A stretch of 64,000 nt of DNA, from positions 2,604,001 to 2,668,000 of the forward strand of contig JANUWI010000001.1 of assembly GCA_025504975.1 (NCBI GenBank). Reading direction: 5' to 3'. Source of the DNA: Plenodomus lindquistii (Eukaryota; Ascomycota; Dothideomycetes; Pleosporales; Leptosphaeriaceae). Shown here in pieces: positions 13,451-23,793 of the stretch. Position 1 is the stretch's first letter, and each line of letters begins with the position of its first letter. Both the position numbers and the translations under genes were made by a program. Below the pieces are notes generated by a model. The model had not been told where the DNA came from and did no database searches. It saw only the letters and a program-made list of their open reading frames with translations.

Positions 13451-15655
13451 GTAATCTAGTAATAATGTTAGTAGGTAGAGTAGAAAAACGTAGTTAAACT
13501 AATATGTAATAAAGGAGGGGTTTTAGCGCAGGGCAGCTAGATAAAGGCACCTAGATAGGTATAGAATGTTTAGAGCGCTTAATAATAAAGGGGGGGTTTT
13601 AGTTTAGAGAAGCCTAGAGCTTTTTTTACTAGAAACCCTCCCCTTTTTCTATATCCTTGTAGTTAGTAACCCCCCCCCTTGTAAGCAAGTGCTAAAGTTA
13701 GGTATATAGTATAAAAATTCTTATTTTAACTTTATTTTGCCTTCTAATAGGTTTTTAATGTAGAAATATTTATTATAGGCATTTATATCTAATGCCTAGT
13801 AATAAGTGCTAGGCGTAACGTGCAAATAGAGCATATAAAAAAGAGGTTTTAGCTTAAAAAAGCTACTATAGACAGGTGCGCTAGTAGAGAGTTTAGGCCT
13901 AAAGAAGCTCTAGTAGCTACATGCGCTAGGAGAGAGTTTTAGCCTAGAGAAGCTCTAGTAGCTATATACGCTAGAAAGGGGGTTTTAGCCTAAAGAAGCT
14001 ACCTAAAATAGGACTTTAGATTTTTAAAATGTTAACTTACCTAATTAATATATTTTAACTAGTTAGCGCGTCTGCAGCGCGTGCGTAGTGCTAGCAGAGA
14101 CGCGCGCTCGCTTAATATTACCTATAAAGTAGTATTTAGTATATATCTAAGCTCTATTTATATTATAGTAATAGATAGAGGTAAAGAAGTAGCGTAGTAG
14201 GTAGTAGTTATTAGAGGTTATAGAAAGTAAAGAAGAGGATTATAAAGTTAGAAAGTTTAATTTAGATTGTATAGCTGCGCTAAGATTGTAGTAGCACGTG
14301 CAACACTAGTCTCTATTATAGTAAAGGTGTGCTAGCTTCTCTCTAGTAAAACCCCTTTTTCTTTTTACTATCTTCTATTTCTATACACCTAGATTAGTAC
14401 CCTACTTCTATCTAATGCGGTAGAGCCTGCTTAATACCCTCTATTTTATTCTAATTTATACTATACTTAAATACAATTGTGCAGTCTAGAATTTATTCTC
14501 TATCTATAAAATCTCTTTTATACTCTGTAGCTTTTCTCTGTAGAAGATTCTAGTTTACGTTTTATTTAAATAATTATAAATAATTATATATTATATGCTC
14601 TCTATGTAAGCTATAGCTTATAGAAAAAAGGCTAGAGGTTTTAGCCTAGAGAAGCTATAACTAGCTTCTTTTAAATAAAACCTCCTTTTTTTCTATAGTA
14701 ACCCTGCTTATTTACGTGTGCAGAATAATACATTGTATATTTATATTATAATATATTTACACTATTCTTATTATTTTATAGTAGGTTAAACTATTTCTTA
14801 TCTGCGTCTAGGAAGTATTTATAGGTAAGCTAGGTTATATCCTTTATAACCTATAATATATATACACTTTTGCTTATTAGTACTAAATTATAAAAATAGT
14901 TTTAGTAGTTCTGTATATTCTAAAACATAGTATTGTGTTCTATTGTATTATGTATATGTTACTACTACTTCTTTTATAGTTTTTTATAGTTTAACTATAA
15001 TATTGCCTATATGTCTAGTACTACGTGTAGATATATATAGTAAATAGACTTATTTTATTTATTTGTTATGCGCTGTTTTTTAGAGTTCTACTACCTTATG
15101 TATAGTTTAAAAGGCATATTATATAAAAAACATTTTTTTAGTCTAATATTCTAGTTTATCTCTTTATAGATAGTTTTTATGTAACTACTAGTATACTTAT
15201 AGTACCCTATTTTAGCGTAGTTCTAGTCTCCCCCTTTAATAAAATAAGCTACGTAGTTATTAGCCTAGAATTCTCTAGTTCTTTTAATAGCTTCTAATAG
15301 GTTTGCTAACTCTATCTATTCTATTAGCTAGACTTCTTTACTAAAGTTAAGCTTTCTATTATTTTAGGCAATCCTTTTCTCTATTAGACTGCTAATCTAA
15401 AAGGACAGAGTTATATTAGGTAATGTAAATTGTACTATTTAAAGTTAGATTACTATTAGTAATATACACGTAATAGATACTTATATTGTTATTACTTATG
15501 TTTTACTAGACTTTTTATATAGAATTAAAATTAGTCTAAAAGTTAAAGTAGTAACTATACTGCTAATTACTTATAACTTCTACTTCTACTATAGTTACTA
15601 GCCCGCGTAAATAGAGACAATGTAATATAGTAGTCTATATTCTATAGAAGTAAAG
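13451..15655. other. AT-rich spacer with small hairpins and a 45-bp tandem repeat
   Basis: No gene is recognised here. The stretch holds G-runs and C-runs facing each other around 13585-13675, a hairpin-prone motif near 14635-14690, and the 45-bp tandem array annotated separately. The base composition and dense stops match RIPed DNA. Confidence 0.5.
13842..14012. repeat. 45-bp tandem repeat, about 3-4 copies
   Basis: Copies start at 13878, 13923 and about 13968, with a shorter related piece from 13842. The unit begins GCGCTAG and contains TTTTAGCCTAGAGAAGCT. Related text (TTTTAG-CTA-GAGAAGC) recurs near 13597, 14640 and 26802, often followed by its inverted complement. Confidence 0.75.
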
Positions 15656-15659
15656 TAAA

Positions 15660-18594
15660 TAAAAAGGATAATTATAGTTAGTAGAGCTGTGCAAAATTAT
15701 TGCAGCTTTTTAAAATAGCCTATTATTAATATATTATAAATGCTAGAGTTTTAATACAATTAGTCTTTATTTTTTATACTTTATAAACTATGTATTACGC
15801 TTTATCTCTATTGCAATATATCCTTTTATAGTTTCTATTAAAATATCTATCTAGTATAACACGCATGCATGCTAATTTATTTAGCTATAGAAACTTTTCT
15901 AATATTATAGTATAGTAATAATCTAGTTTATCTGCAAAACTTAGTATACTAGGTTTAAAAATAACGTAGGTAGTATAAAGTAGATTATTATAGCTAGCTT
16001 ATTCTAATTCTTGTACCTATATTATAAGTCTATCTAGTTTACTAAACTAGATTACTATACGTATATTATTAATATATATACCTACGTTAAAAGCTGTAGT
16101 TACTATTAGAATACCTATTTTAGCGTCTGTAAATTGTTATTATACAGCGCAACGTTCCTCTAAAAATATCTTTCTATAATATACTTTACATTCTAGGTTT
16201 TCTACTAGCTCTTCTACTATTTTAGTATGTAGTAAGTATACTAATATTTTCTTATAGTATACCTACTATCTTTTTACGTATACTACTATCTAAAGTATTA
16301 TTATACTTATTTATAGGCGCGCTGTTATATATTTAATATTGTATTTAATATTTACTTTAGTTATAGGCTTTTAGAATGTTTAAACTTAGTTCTATATATA
16401 TAATAGCTAATATGCTTTACTTTTATTATTAACTAGTATAGTAGTAGATAGTAGTGTTATAGGCGTGCTAAACTTTACTATATTCTAAAGGTAAAGTAGG
16501 TATAGTTAGTATTTATAGTCTAGTAATAGTATATAGTAGAATTTATCTAATACAATCTACTCTAATTATTCTAGTGCTTAGCGTTAATTAACTATTATTA
16601 TAAAGTTTAGTTTTAATATATCCTCTAGTATAGCAAGTATAACCTACGCTGTTTTATTAAAAGTTAGACTACTAAAGTAGGAGTTAGTTATATATATTTT
16701 ATTAAAATTTTTAATAATATCTATATAAAGCGTAACTAGTAGCGTAATAATAATTATCTACCTATATTCTATATATATTAGAGGTAGTATAAACACTAGA
16801 CTTTTACTACTACTAGTTGCTGTAATGTGTAAAATAACTACTTAACTCTAAAAAATATTATCTAGAACTTTACGTTACTTTCTTTAAAAAGCTACTTTAG
16901 AGCTATATTTATTCTAGAGAAGTGCGCGTAGGTTAAGAACGCTACGCTTTTAGATTTATACTAATAGTGTGTTCTATACATTACCTAGCTCTTTAATAAT
17001 CTCTAATCTTTCTCTAATTAGATTAAAGTTAAAATTGCTATGCTAGCTAGTTAAGGCGTAAAAGTGTACTTCTAGGTTAGTAAAATTATATTAGAAAACT
17101 ACTATAGTTATTAGAGAATAACATGCGTGTATAGTATTTAGTATATACCTAAACTATATCTCTCTAGCTTCTGCCTCTGCGTTATTAATAATATTATTAA
17201 CTTCTTTTAGTATTAAAGCCTAGATTCTGTAGTTAGACTTTTTCTAGTTAAGTTTCTAGCTAAATGTAATAAGTAGGTGTTGTATAAAACTAGGTTTAAT
17301 TACTACGCCTAGGTACCTTTCTATTACGTGCTTTATTATTTCTATAAATAGAGTTAAGTTTTTAATTATCTCTCTATATTAATTTAACTATAGGAGGGAG
17401 CTGCATGCTTAGTAGTAATAGAGTGTGTCTGTATTATATAGTTTATTAATAAGTTAGTAGAAAAAGCAGACTAACTATTAATACTAGACTAAAAGACTTC
17501 TAATTTGCTAAAGGAGGAATTAATATACTAGCTTTAGGCTTTTATTATAGTTATAACCTTTATAATATCTAGGCACAAGTGCAATATAGCCTTAGAAAAG
17601 GTAAATATTGCGTTTTCTTTCTAAAAGGGTATTTTCTAGTCGCAGGCTAAGAACTTTAGTAAGTTAGCTAGGCTATCTACTTATAAAATATATAAATAAA
17701 AATAGTACTTAAAAAAAGCGTTATATATAATTGCTATATTACTTAACTTAGTTAAAAGTAGTAAAGTCTATTAAAACTAACTTTTTTAACTATTTTACTA
17801 TAACAGCTGCTATTATAGATTTTGCAATAAATTAATTGTATTCCTTTAATGCTAGTTAGGTTAGTAAAAGTAAAGAATAGCTTTAATCTTTATTAGATGC
17901 GTTATATTTAATATAATTCTAAGGCACTATAGAAAGCTTGTGCAGAGAATTTATAGTAGTAAGTTAGAATAATAGCTCTTCTACGTTATAGTACAGACGC
18001 TAAACTATACTAGTGTATTTTTTAAATGTTATTAATATATTACGTACTATAATAGTATTACCTTTCTAACGTATAAAGGTATTAAAAGTCTTACTATATT
18101 AAAACTAGCTAATATAGTACGCAGTTAAAATTATCTATAATATAGAGGTTAGATAAAAAGAGGTAAGGTATTAGTAAACCTATATTTTAGTCTACTAGCT
18201 AATAGAGTAGTTACGCTTTTCTTCTTGCTAGAAAAGCTCTCTAACTTGTTATTATTCTATTACAAGTGCCTCTATTTTATTAATTATAGTTCTAACTTTG
18301 TTTAAGGGCTTAGTATATTCTAAAATAGAAATTAGAGATAGATTATAATATTCTAAAAAAAGCTAAAATTTCTAGTATGCTGTAAAGCGGGCTATTTTTT
18401 TTATAGCTATAAAATTAGTTGCAAAGTTATATACTGCTTAGAATTTATTTTCTTTTAGATTAACTATAATAAAAGTAAGGGCAGTTACTAGAGTAAGTTT
18501 ATTATTTTATCTAATACTAGTTTACTTAATTAGAGACATCTAGAAATTATAGTAGAGAGTTTTAAACTTATTTAACTCTAATTACTTGTGCTTA
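15660..18594 (-). pseudogene. Telomere-linked RecQ helicase (TLH) relic, C-terminal part
   Basis: Read on the minus strand, this is a superfamily-2 RecQ-type helicase of the class found next to telomeres in many fungi. A Walker A segment TATSSSKSLVF lies at 16800-16823, where the Gly codons have become Ser/Asn-type codons (family form TGSGKS). The second RecA-like domain follows at about 16040-16330, with KIGILIVTTAFNVGIYINNI resembling the family's VATNALGLGIDIPDI. About 15800-15886 carries LACMRVILDRYF followed by YCNRDK, resembling the RecQ zinc-binding Cys pattern. Upstream, about 17100-18594, continuous coding-like text lacks a known domain. Many Gln codons are now stops, so the gene is dead. 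It is interrupted at 18595-18599 by Copia-1, and its N-terminal part resumes at 23794. Confidence 0.85.
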
Positions 18595-18599
18595 GGTTT
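18595..18599. repeat. Target-site duplication of Copia-1 (left)
   Basis: GGTTT here is repeated at 23789-23793, directly outside both LTR ends. A perfect 5-bp duplication is the size expected for Ty1/Copia integrases. Confidence 0.95.
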
Positions 18600-18786
18600 T
18601 GTCAGATGCACGGTACTATTGAAAGTGCACGAATATTGATGAATTTGATGAGGGTTGAGATCATTGATTGTGTCTTCTCCGAGCGTTGCTCAGGAGGCTA
18701 GTTTTGTCGCGTCGGCTACAGGGTGCGCTAGCGCACCCTGTGCCCCGCTTATCTACTGGCTCTAGAATAACTCCGTCAATCTGACA
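18600..18786 (-). repeat. 3' LTR of Copia-1
   Basis: 187 bp with terminal inverted TGTCAGAT/ATCTGACA. It contains a perfect 24-bp palindrome at 18718-18741 centred on GCGCTAGCGC, able to fold into a strong RNA hairpin. Confidence 0.95.
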
Positions 18787-18830
18787 CACCCCCTTCAGCC
18801 TGGAAGCTATTGCTGGCTGAAACCTTTCTC

Positions 18831-21800
18831 CTAAGGAGTTATTGAGAGGTGGTCTAGTTGCTGTTGGATTTCCTCAATCGGAGTCTCGTTCGTTGGCGTT
18901 GAGAGCGTCTCAGCTTTGATAAGTCCGAGTTGATGGAGGAACCTTCCCCAGGATCCCTTCGGCAGGGCCTTTGTGAGGCCGTCTGCGATCATTTCTGATG
19001 ACTGTACGTACTGTACGTTTATCCGTTGTTGTTGTACTTCCTGCCGTAGCCAGTGGTTGTGGATATCAACGTGTCGGAGCTTGGTTTGGAGCTTTGAGAC
19101 CTCCGCGGTGAGTAGTCGGATGGTCTGTTGATTGTCGCATTCAATGATAATAGGTCCTGGCTCAATCTTGACGTGGAGCTCCTGAAGGAGCCTCGAGATA
19201 AAGAGAGCTTCCTTGGCGACTTGGGACAGAGCGAGGAGTTCGGCTTCGGTGGTCGACGTGGTTACCGTGTCCTGCTTGTTTGCTTTCCAGGCGATAAGCC
19301 CGTTGTATAGCTTAATTGCGTAGCCCTGTGAGCTTTTCCTATCTCGTGTGTTGTCAGCAAAGGAGGCGTCGCTTGCGACTTGAAGGCGTGAGCCACCCCC
19401 GAGTTGCAACACGGTTGATTTGGTGTCCTGAAGATACATCAAGACTCGGTCTGCAGCTTTGTGATGTTCATGGCTGGGATTGGTAAGATGCCTTGCTAGT
19501 CGTGACGTAGCAAATGAGATGTCTGGTCGCGTGGTGACTGCGGCGAAGAGAAGTGATCCAATCTTTCGTTGATATTTGTTGACGTCCGCGTGGCTCGCTA
19601 GTCCGTCGCTTGGCAATAGCTCAATGGCTGCCATCGGAGTGTCGTGTGCTACTCCTCGATCGTCGATCAGTCGACTGATCTTGTCGCAGTAGGAGGCCTG
19701 GGAGAGTTGGATCCGGCGCGAGGCTCGGTCACGGATTATCTCCATCCCGAGGAACCATTGTAAGTCGTGTCCTCCGGTAATCGTGTACTGCTTCTTCAGC
19801 TGCTCCGTTACTCCGGTAGCCTGCTGATCCTGCCCTGTTGGATAAGCCATGATGATATCATCAACGTAAAAGAAGATAATGATACTGCCCTTAATAAGGC
19901 AGCACGGCTCATGTGGTATAGCTTCAAAGCCGAGCCTCTGCAGGGTTGCTGTGAACTCCTTCTGCCAGAGCAGTGGTGAGATCCTAAGGCCATATAATGC
20001 CTTGTTGACGTGTAGGATCGTGCCGGCCTTCTGATGGCCTTTCGGCATACGCATGTAGACAACTCGGTCCATCGCTGCGTGTACGAACGCGTTCGTAACG
20101 TCGAATTGCTTGAGCTCTAGTTCGTGCTGGGCTGCGATTGCCATCAACATTCTGAACGAGCGGCTAGCTAGTGTGGCTGCGTAGGTGTCTTGAGAGGTAA
20201 TGTTTCTCTGTTGATCTCCTCGGACCACTAGTCGCGCCTTGCATTTGAGGAGGTTGTGGTCTTTATCCAGCTTGTACGTGTAGACCCACATGCAGTCAAG
20301 GATCTGTTGTCCCGTTGACTTAGCCGTTCTGATTGGAACTTCAGTCCATGAACCCATCTGAGCATGGCTCAAAAGATGGTCAAGTTCAGCTTGTTTAAAC
20401 TCGGCGCCTAGTGGATGATCCTCAAGCTTGCTTTTGTACGTGGGAGGAGGCGGTAGCTGGCTGCGATGGGGTCTCGAGCCGGTGGCAAGCATCCTTCTCA
20501 ATCGGGCTTTGTCAATGGCTTCTCCTCCGGTCGTCCCTATGTTGCCTGCTTGGGTTCCTGCGGTAAACGCTGCTGCCCATGGGATTGTACGGGATGACAC
20601 CGATTGTTCCTCAGGGTGTGTCCCTGCCATGAATTGTGCAAGGAGAGCCGCTGGTGGCGGCGTCGGCGGTGGAGATGGGTAATGATCCCTAATCTTCCTA
20701 CCGTTGTAGTATCCCGGCGGATCTGCTTCAGGATGTGGCTCTGAGGCCTCTTCAAGAGCATCGTCCTCGTGGAAGGATTCAGTTTCCGGTTCGTGTGCTG
20801 GTGAAGGGAGCTCCATGGTCCTCACAAGCGTGGCGATTTCTCTTAGTGTGCTGTGCATGAGGTTGTCCATCAGGTCTTCTACCTTCCCATCAAAAGTTGT
20901 TTGTTCGTCAAAGGTGACGTCCCTAGTGCTAATGACCTTGGCCAGGGATGGGATCCATATCCTGTAGATGTTGGTAGATCGATATCCTACTAGGTATCCT
21001 ACCCAGGCTTTTGGATCAAGGCGTTGCAAGCGTCCTTTTCCGCGATACGTGTCGTCGGTCATGGCGAACGCTTTGCAGCCGTATGCTCTAAGGTGAGCAA
21101 GGTTTGGTTTTCGTATCGACGTGACTATGCCGTTGCTAAAGGCCACGCGAGTGAAGAAGATCTCGTATGGAGTCTTCCAGTTGTTTGCGTAGTTAGGCGA
21201 TCGGTTGTATAGGTAGACGGCGGCTCGCGTTATCTCCGGCCAGAGCTCCCATGAGAGATTGGCGTCGAGTCGCATTGCGCGCGCTTTCTCCTTGTTTACA
21301 CCCCCTGAGCGTTCGGCGCCTCCGTTCTGTGCTTGTGTATCCGGGGCCGAGGGCTCAATAACAATGCCTTGCGATGAAAGGTAGCGCTGTACCTCTGGCT
21401 TGACCGTTGTGATTTCGTTGTCCGCTTCGATGATCTTTACGGTGATGTTGTAATGGTTCTTGAGAAATAGAATGAAGTTAGAGAATGCTTTGATGATGGA
21501 CTTTGCGGTCCTGTTGTCGGTGAAGTAATAGTCCCATTGCATTCCTGAGTATCTGTCGGTGATGAGCATCTGGCTCCTTTCTTTGGTGATGCTTTGGTGT
21601 TCGTATGAATGGAAATCGATGGCCAGTCTCTCTCCTGGTCCTTCGTAATCTGTATTTCGTGGGGCCCGTCTGATTTGACGCCGGGCCTTGGCTCGTCCAC
21701 AGGAGTTGCACTCTACTGTAGTAATGCCTTTCACTCGCACCCCCTCAGCTTGCTGCATGAGGTGCTCCACGGTTGCTGGACCGGGATGCCCAAGTCTCTT

Positions 21801-22355
21801 GTGCCATACGAGTGCTGGGGCTATCTGAGCTCGTCTCGGTGTACGCGACGTTGCTTTGTGTGTGTGGTAAGCCGCAGGTGCCAATGTGTGGTGCTCGATT
21901 ACCCATTGGCCGTACAGCTCCTGCAGGCTTCCAATGATTGTGCTGTCCGACGCTCGTAGCGTTGTTGGATCGGTTCTGGTGTCCCACCATATTCCTTGTT
22001 GTCGGAGTAATCGGAAGGATACAAGATTACAGAGGAAGTCAGGACAGACGGCTACGTCATGGAGCGTTATTATCGTCGTTCGCTGATCGTGCCTGAGGGG
22101 CAGCCGGATGGAGCCGTACCCCCTGATCCAGACTTGTGTGTTACCGGCCCATATATAGTCTGAGGGTCCGGGTGCGCGATAGTCATATATGCGTTGGGGA
22201 TCGTTCGTAATATGGCATGTCGTGCCTGAATCCAGAATGTATGAATTTCGGAGCGGATAATCACTTGTTGTGGCAGCGAAGCCTGCCTCTGTATTGGACG
22301 TTGCCAGGAACCGATCCTCGGAACCTCCAACTTGCGTGATTTGACGACCATATAG
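18831..22355 (-). CDS. pol: Copia-1 Pol (protease, integrase, reverse transcriptase, RNase H)
   Basis: The open frame runs from the codon after the gag UGA (22355) to TAG at 18831, about 1174 codons, in the same frame as gag. Protease comes first, with YILDSGTTCHI near 22220. Integrase follows with the zinc pattern WHKRLGHPG...CNSCG and the DDE residues in LAIDFHS, IEADNE and NGGAERSG. Reverse transcriptase has DCMWVYTYKLDKD, ALYGLRISPLLW and the active site FFYVDDIIM at 19857-19868. RNase H has ASDASFAD, TTSTTEAELLAL and LRHVDIHNHWLRQ near the C-terminus. All catalytic motifs are intact. There is no good ATG start; the longest open frame restricted to start codons begins only at a TTG (21884), after the protease. 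This points to expression as a Gag-Pol fusion by readthrough. Confidence 0.93.
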   Translation of the reverse strand, partial: LYGRQITQVGGSEDRFLATSNTEAGFAATTSDYPLRNSYILDSGTTCHITNDPQRIYDYRAPGPSDYIWAGNTQVWIRGYGSIRLPLRHDQRTTIITLHDVAVCPDFLCNLVSFRLLRQQGIWWDTRTDPTTLRASDSTIIGSLQELYGQWVIEHHTLAPAAYHTHKATSRTPRRAQIAPALVWHKRLGHPGPATVEHLMQQAEGVRVKGITTVECNSCGRAKARRQIRRAPRNTDYEGPGERLAIDFHSYEHQSITKERSQMLITDRYSGMQWDYYFTDNRTAKSIIKAFSNFILFLKNHYNITVKIIEADNEITTVKPEVQRYLSSQGIVIEPSAPDTQAQNGGAERSGGVNKEKARAMRLDANLSWELWPEITRAAVYLYNRSPNYANNWKTPYEIFFTRVAFSNGIVTSIRKPNLAHLRAYGCKAFAMTDDTYRGKGRLQRLDPKAWVGYLVGYRSTNIYRIWIPSLAKVISTRDVTFDEQTTFDGKVEDLMDNLMHSTLREIATLVRTMELPSPAHEPETESFHEDDALEEASEPHPEADPPGYYNGRKIRDHYPSPPPTPPPAALLAQFMAGTHPEEQSVSSRTIPWAAAFTAGTQAGNIGTTGGEAIDKARLRRMLATGSRPHRSQLPPPPTYKSKLEDHPLGAEFKQAELDHLLSHAQMGSWTEVPIRTAKSTGQQILDCMWVYTYKLDKDHNLLKCKARLVVRGDQQRNITSQDTYAATLASRSFRMLMAIAAQHELELKQFDVTNAFVHAAMDRVVYMRMPKGHQKAGTILHVNKALYGLRISPLLWQKEFTATLQRLGFEAIPHEPCCLIKGSIIIFFYVDDIIMAYPTGQDQQATGVTEQLKKQYTITGGHDLQWFLGMEIIRDRASRRIQLSQASYCDKISRLIDDRGVAHDTPMAAIELLPSDGLASHADVNKYQRKIGSLLFAAVTTRPDISFATSRLARHLTNPSHEHHKAADRVLMYLQDTKSTVLQLGGGSRLQVASDASFADNTRDRKSSQGYAIKLYNGLIAWKANKQDTVTTSTTEAELLALSQVAKEALFISRLLQELHVKIEPGPIIIECDNQQTIRLLTAEVSKLQTKLRHVDIHNHWLRQEVQQQRINVQYVQSSEMIADGLTKALPKGSWGRFLHQLGLIKAETLSTPTNETPIEEIQQQLDHLSITP

Positions 22356-22358
22356 TCA
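22356..22358 (-). promoter_or_regulatory. Candidate stop-codon readthrough site, UGA CUA
   Basis: The gag stop is followed by CTA on the coding strand (GAA TGA CTA TAT). UGA-CUA is a well-known efficient readthrough context in several eukaryotic systems. The frame stays open for 1174 codons on the other side, starting with the protease. Use as a programmed site is inferred. Confidence 0.6.
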
Positions 22359-23546
22359 TTCTATTTCCGGAGTTGGGGTATGGGACTGCTTGATAGTTGG
22401 CGTCCTTGTGCGGGGTCGGCTCTGTGAGCGGATTAGCCCTTGTAGTTCTGGGTCTGGTTCCTTCTTGAATTTGACGAGCTCCTTTACGGACTCGTTTGGT
22501 TTCCACCAGCCGGGTGCTTTCTCCTCATGTAGGTAGTAGCAGTCCTTCAAGGCATGGCGTTGTCCACATGCTAAGCATTTTGTGGAGGAGTATGAGCCTT
22601 CTGGAGGTCTCTCGGCTTGTCGCTTTCGATCGTTGCCGCGTTGATTACGGGGTCTTCCCCGGCGAGATGGCGCGCTGTTCACAGTAGAGGCGTCCCTTGT
22701 ACTGTCCTGATGGGCTTCGCCCTCAGCGGTGTCATGTGAAGCCTCGTCATGAGCTGCAATGAAACTTGCTTTGCTCTTCCCTGTTTTCAGGGGATGGTTA
22801 TTCATCATGTACTCCCGATAGCGTTTCATCATCTCTTTGCGGTTCATTCCGGGTTGGTATCGTCCAGAGTCCTGGAAGGTGGTTGCCCACACATTTGCCA
22901 CCTTGTTAACCGATGTGAGGAAATCTTTTGTTACTGCATTGATCTGCAGTACTTCCGGTACGTTGTATGCCTCTGCTTCAGTTGCGGCTTGGTCGTATTC
23001 TGCGAGCCAGCTATCCCAGTGCGCGGAGGTTCTCATTGGCTTCAATGCCTGAAGGTATCGTTCGCGGGCTCGCTCTTGTTCAAGTTGTTCGTCAATCCCA
23101 ATCGTCGCTTCGAGGCTTATGAGCCATTTTCGGAGGGATTGGTCGGGTAGGCAACAGGTTCGGAGCAGATGCGGTGTTACTGTTGATTGGATGAACGCTA
23201 CGATGTGCTGAAGGCTGGATTGCTCTTTCTCGTAGTCATGTCGGTCGTTCTTGTATTGTTCGAGGAGGATTTTGTGATACTCGAGGTCATCCCGGAAAGC
23301 CTTCTGGCCTGCTGTGGAGAGATCGGTGATCCTTCTTGGGCTTGTGTTACTTGCATTGGCTGGCGCGTAATCAGCAATCACCGGGGCTCTTTCTGCTACC
23401 GGTTTAACTGTTGGCCGGGTAGTAGACTTAGGATTGATCTTGTCCCAGATGTTATGTGCGATGCAGCGCGCTTTGAGCCGCGTCATCCATGTTGTGTAGT
23501 CTGTGTGATCCCGTAGGATAACTGTTGGATCACGCATTGTCGTCAT
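22356..23546 (-). CDS. gag: Copia-1 Gag with zinc knuckle, ends in UGA-CUA
   Basis: 396 aa starting at ATG 23544-23546, only 55 nt inside the 5' LTR. The N-terminal two thirds is a helical Gag region (ILRDHTDYTTWMTRLKARC at the start is the UBN2/retrotran_gag-like opening). A CCHC-like knuckle CLACGQRHALKDC (Cx2Cx3Hx4C) lies near residue 325, within a basic, Arg/Ser-rich tail. Gag would coat the genomic RNA and form the virus-like particle. The stop codon is UGA followed by CUA, and pol continues in the same frame directly after it, so a fraction of ribosomes could make a 1571-codon Gag-Pol. An alternative is that the UGA is a recent TGG-to-TGA mutation in a single-ORF element. Confidence 0.92.
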   Translation of the reverse strand: MTTMRDPTVILRDHTDYTTWMTRLKARCIAHNIWDKINPKSTTRPTVKPVAERAPVIADYAPANASNTSPRRITDLSTAGQKAFRDDLEYHKILLEQYKNDRHDYEKEQSSLQHIVAFIQSTVTPHLLRTCCLPDQSLRKWLISLEATIGIDEQLEQERARERYLQALKPMRTSAHWDSWLAEYDQAATEAEAYNVPEVLQINAVTKDFLTSVNKVANVWATTFQDSGRYQPGMNRKEMMKRYREYMMNNHPLKTGKSKASFIAAHDEASHDTAEGEAHQDSTRDASTVNSAPSRRGRPRNQRGNDRKRQAERPPEGSYSSTKCLACGQRHALKDCYYLHEEKAPGWWKPNESVKELVKFKKEPDPELQGLIRSQSRPRTRTPTIKQSHTPTPEIE

Positions 23547-23601
23547 GTTGGATAGACGTGTTGGGGTGGCCTGAGCGGTAGTCGGCAGTGAGACTCTTAA
23601 T

Positions 23602-23788
23602 TGTCAGATGCACGGTACTATTGAAAGTGCACGAATATTGATGAATTTGATGAGGGTTGAGATCATTGATTGTGTCTTCTCCGAGCGTTGCTCAGGAGGC
23701 TAGTTTTGTCGCGTCGGCTACAGGGTGCGCTAGCGCACCCTGTGCCCCGCTTATCTACTAGCTCTAGAATAACTCCGTCAATCTGACA
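23602..23788 (-). repeat. 5' LTR of Copia-1
   Basis: 187 bp, 186 identical to the other LTR. It has the same palindrome at 23720-23743. Element transcription should start here and run leftward. GGTTT target duplication follows at 23789-23793. Confidence 0.95.
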
Positions 23789-23793
23789 GGTTT

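Larger units (their letters stand above)
18600..23788 (-). mobile_element. Complete, young Ty1/Copia LTR retrotransposon (Copia-1)
   Basis: A 5189-bp element with 187-bp LTRs (18600-18786 and 23602-23788) that begin TGTCAGAT and end ATCTGACA. The LTRs differ at one base (G in the left copy, A in the right, near 18758). There is a perfect TSD (GGTTT). A polypurine tract (GAAGGGGGTG on the minus strand) abuts the 3' LTR at about 18787-18797. The coding strand is minus, and gag and pol lie in one frame separated by one UGA. Composition is normal GC inside RIPed DNA, so it inserted after the host helicase gene had been mutated. It sits in the TLH relic without changing that relic's frame apart from the duplication. 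Confidence 0.97.
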
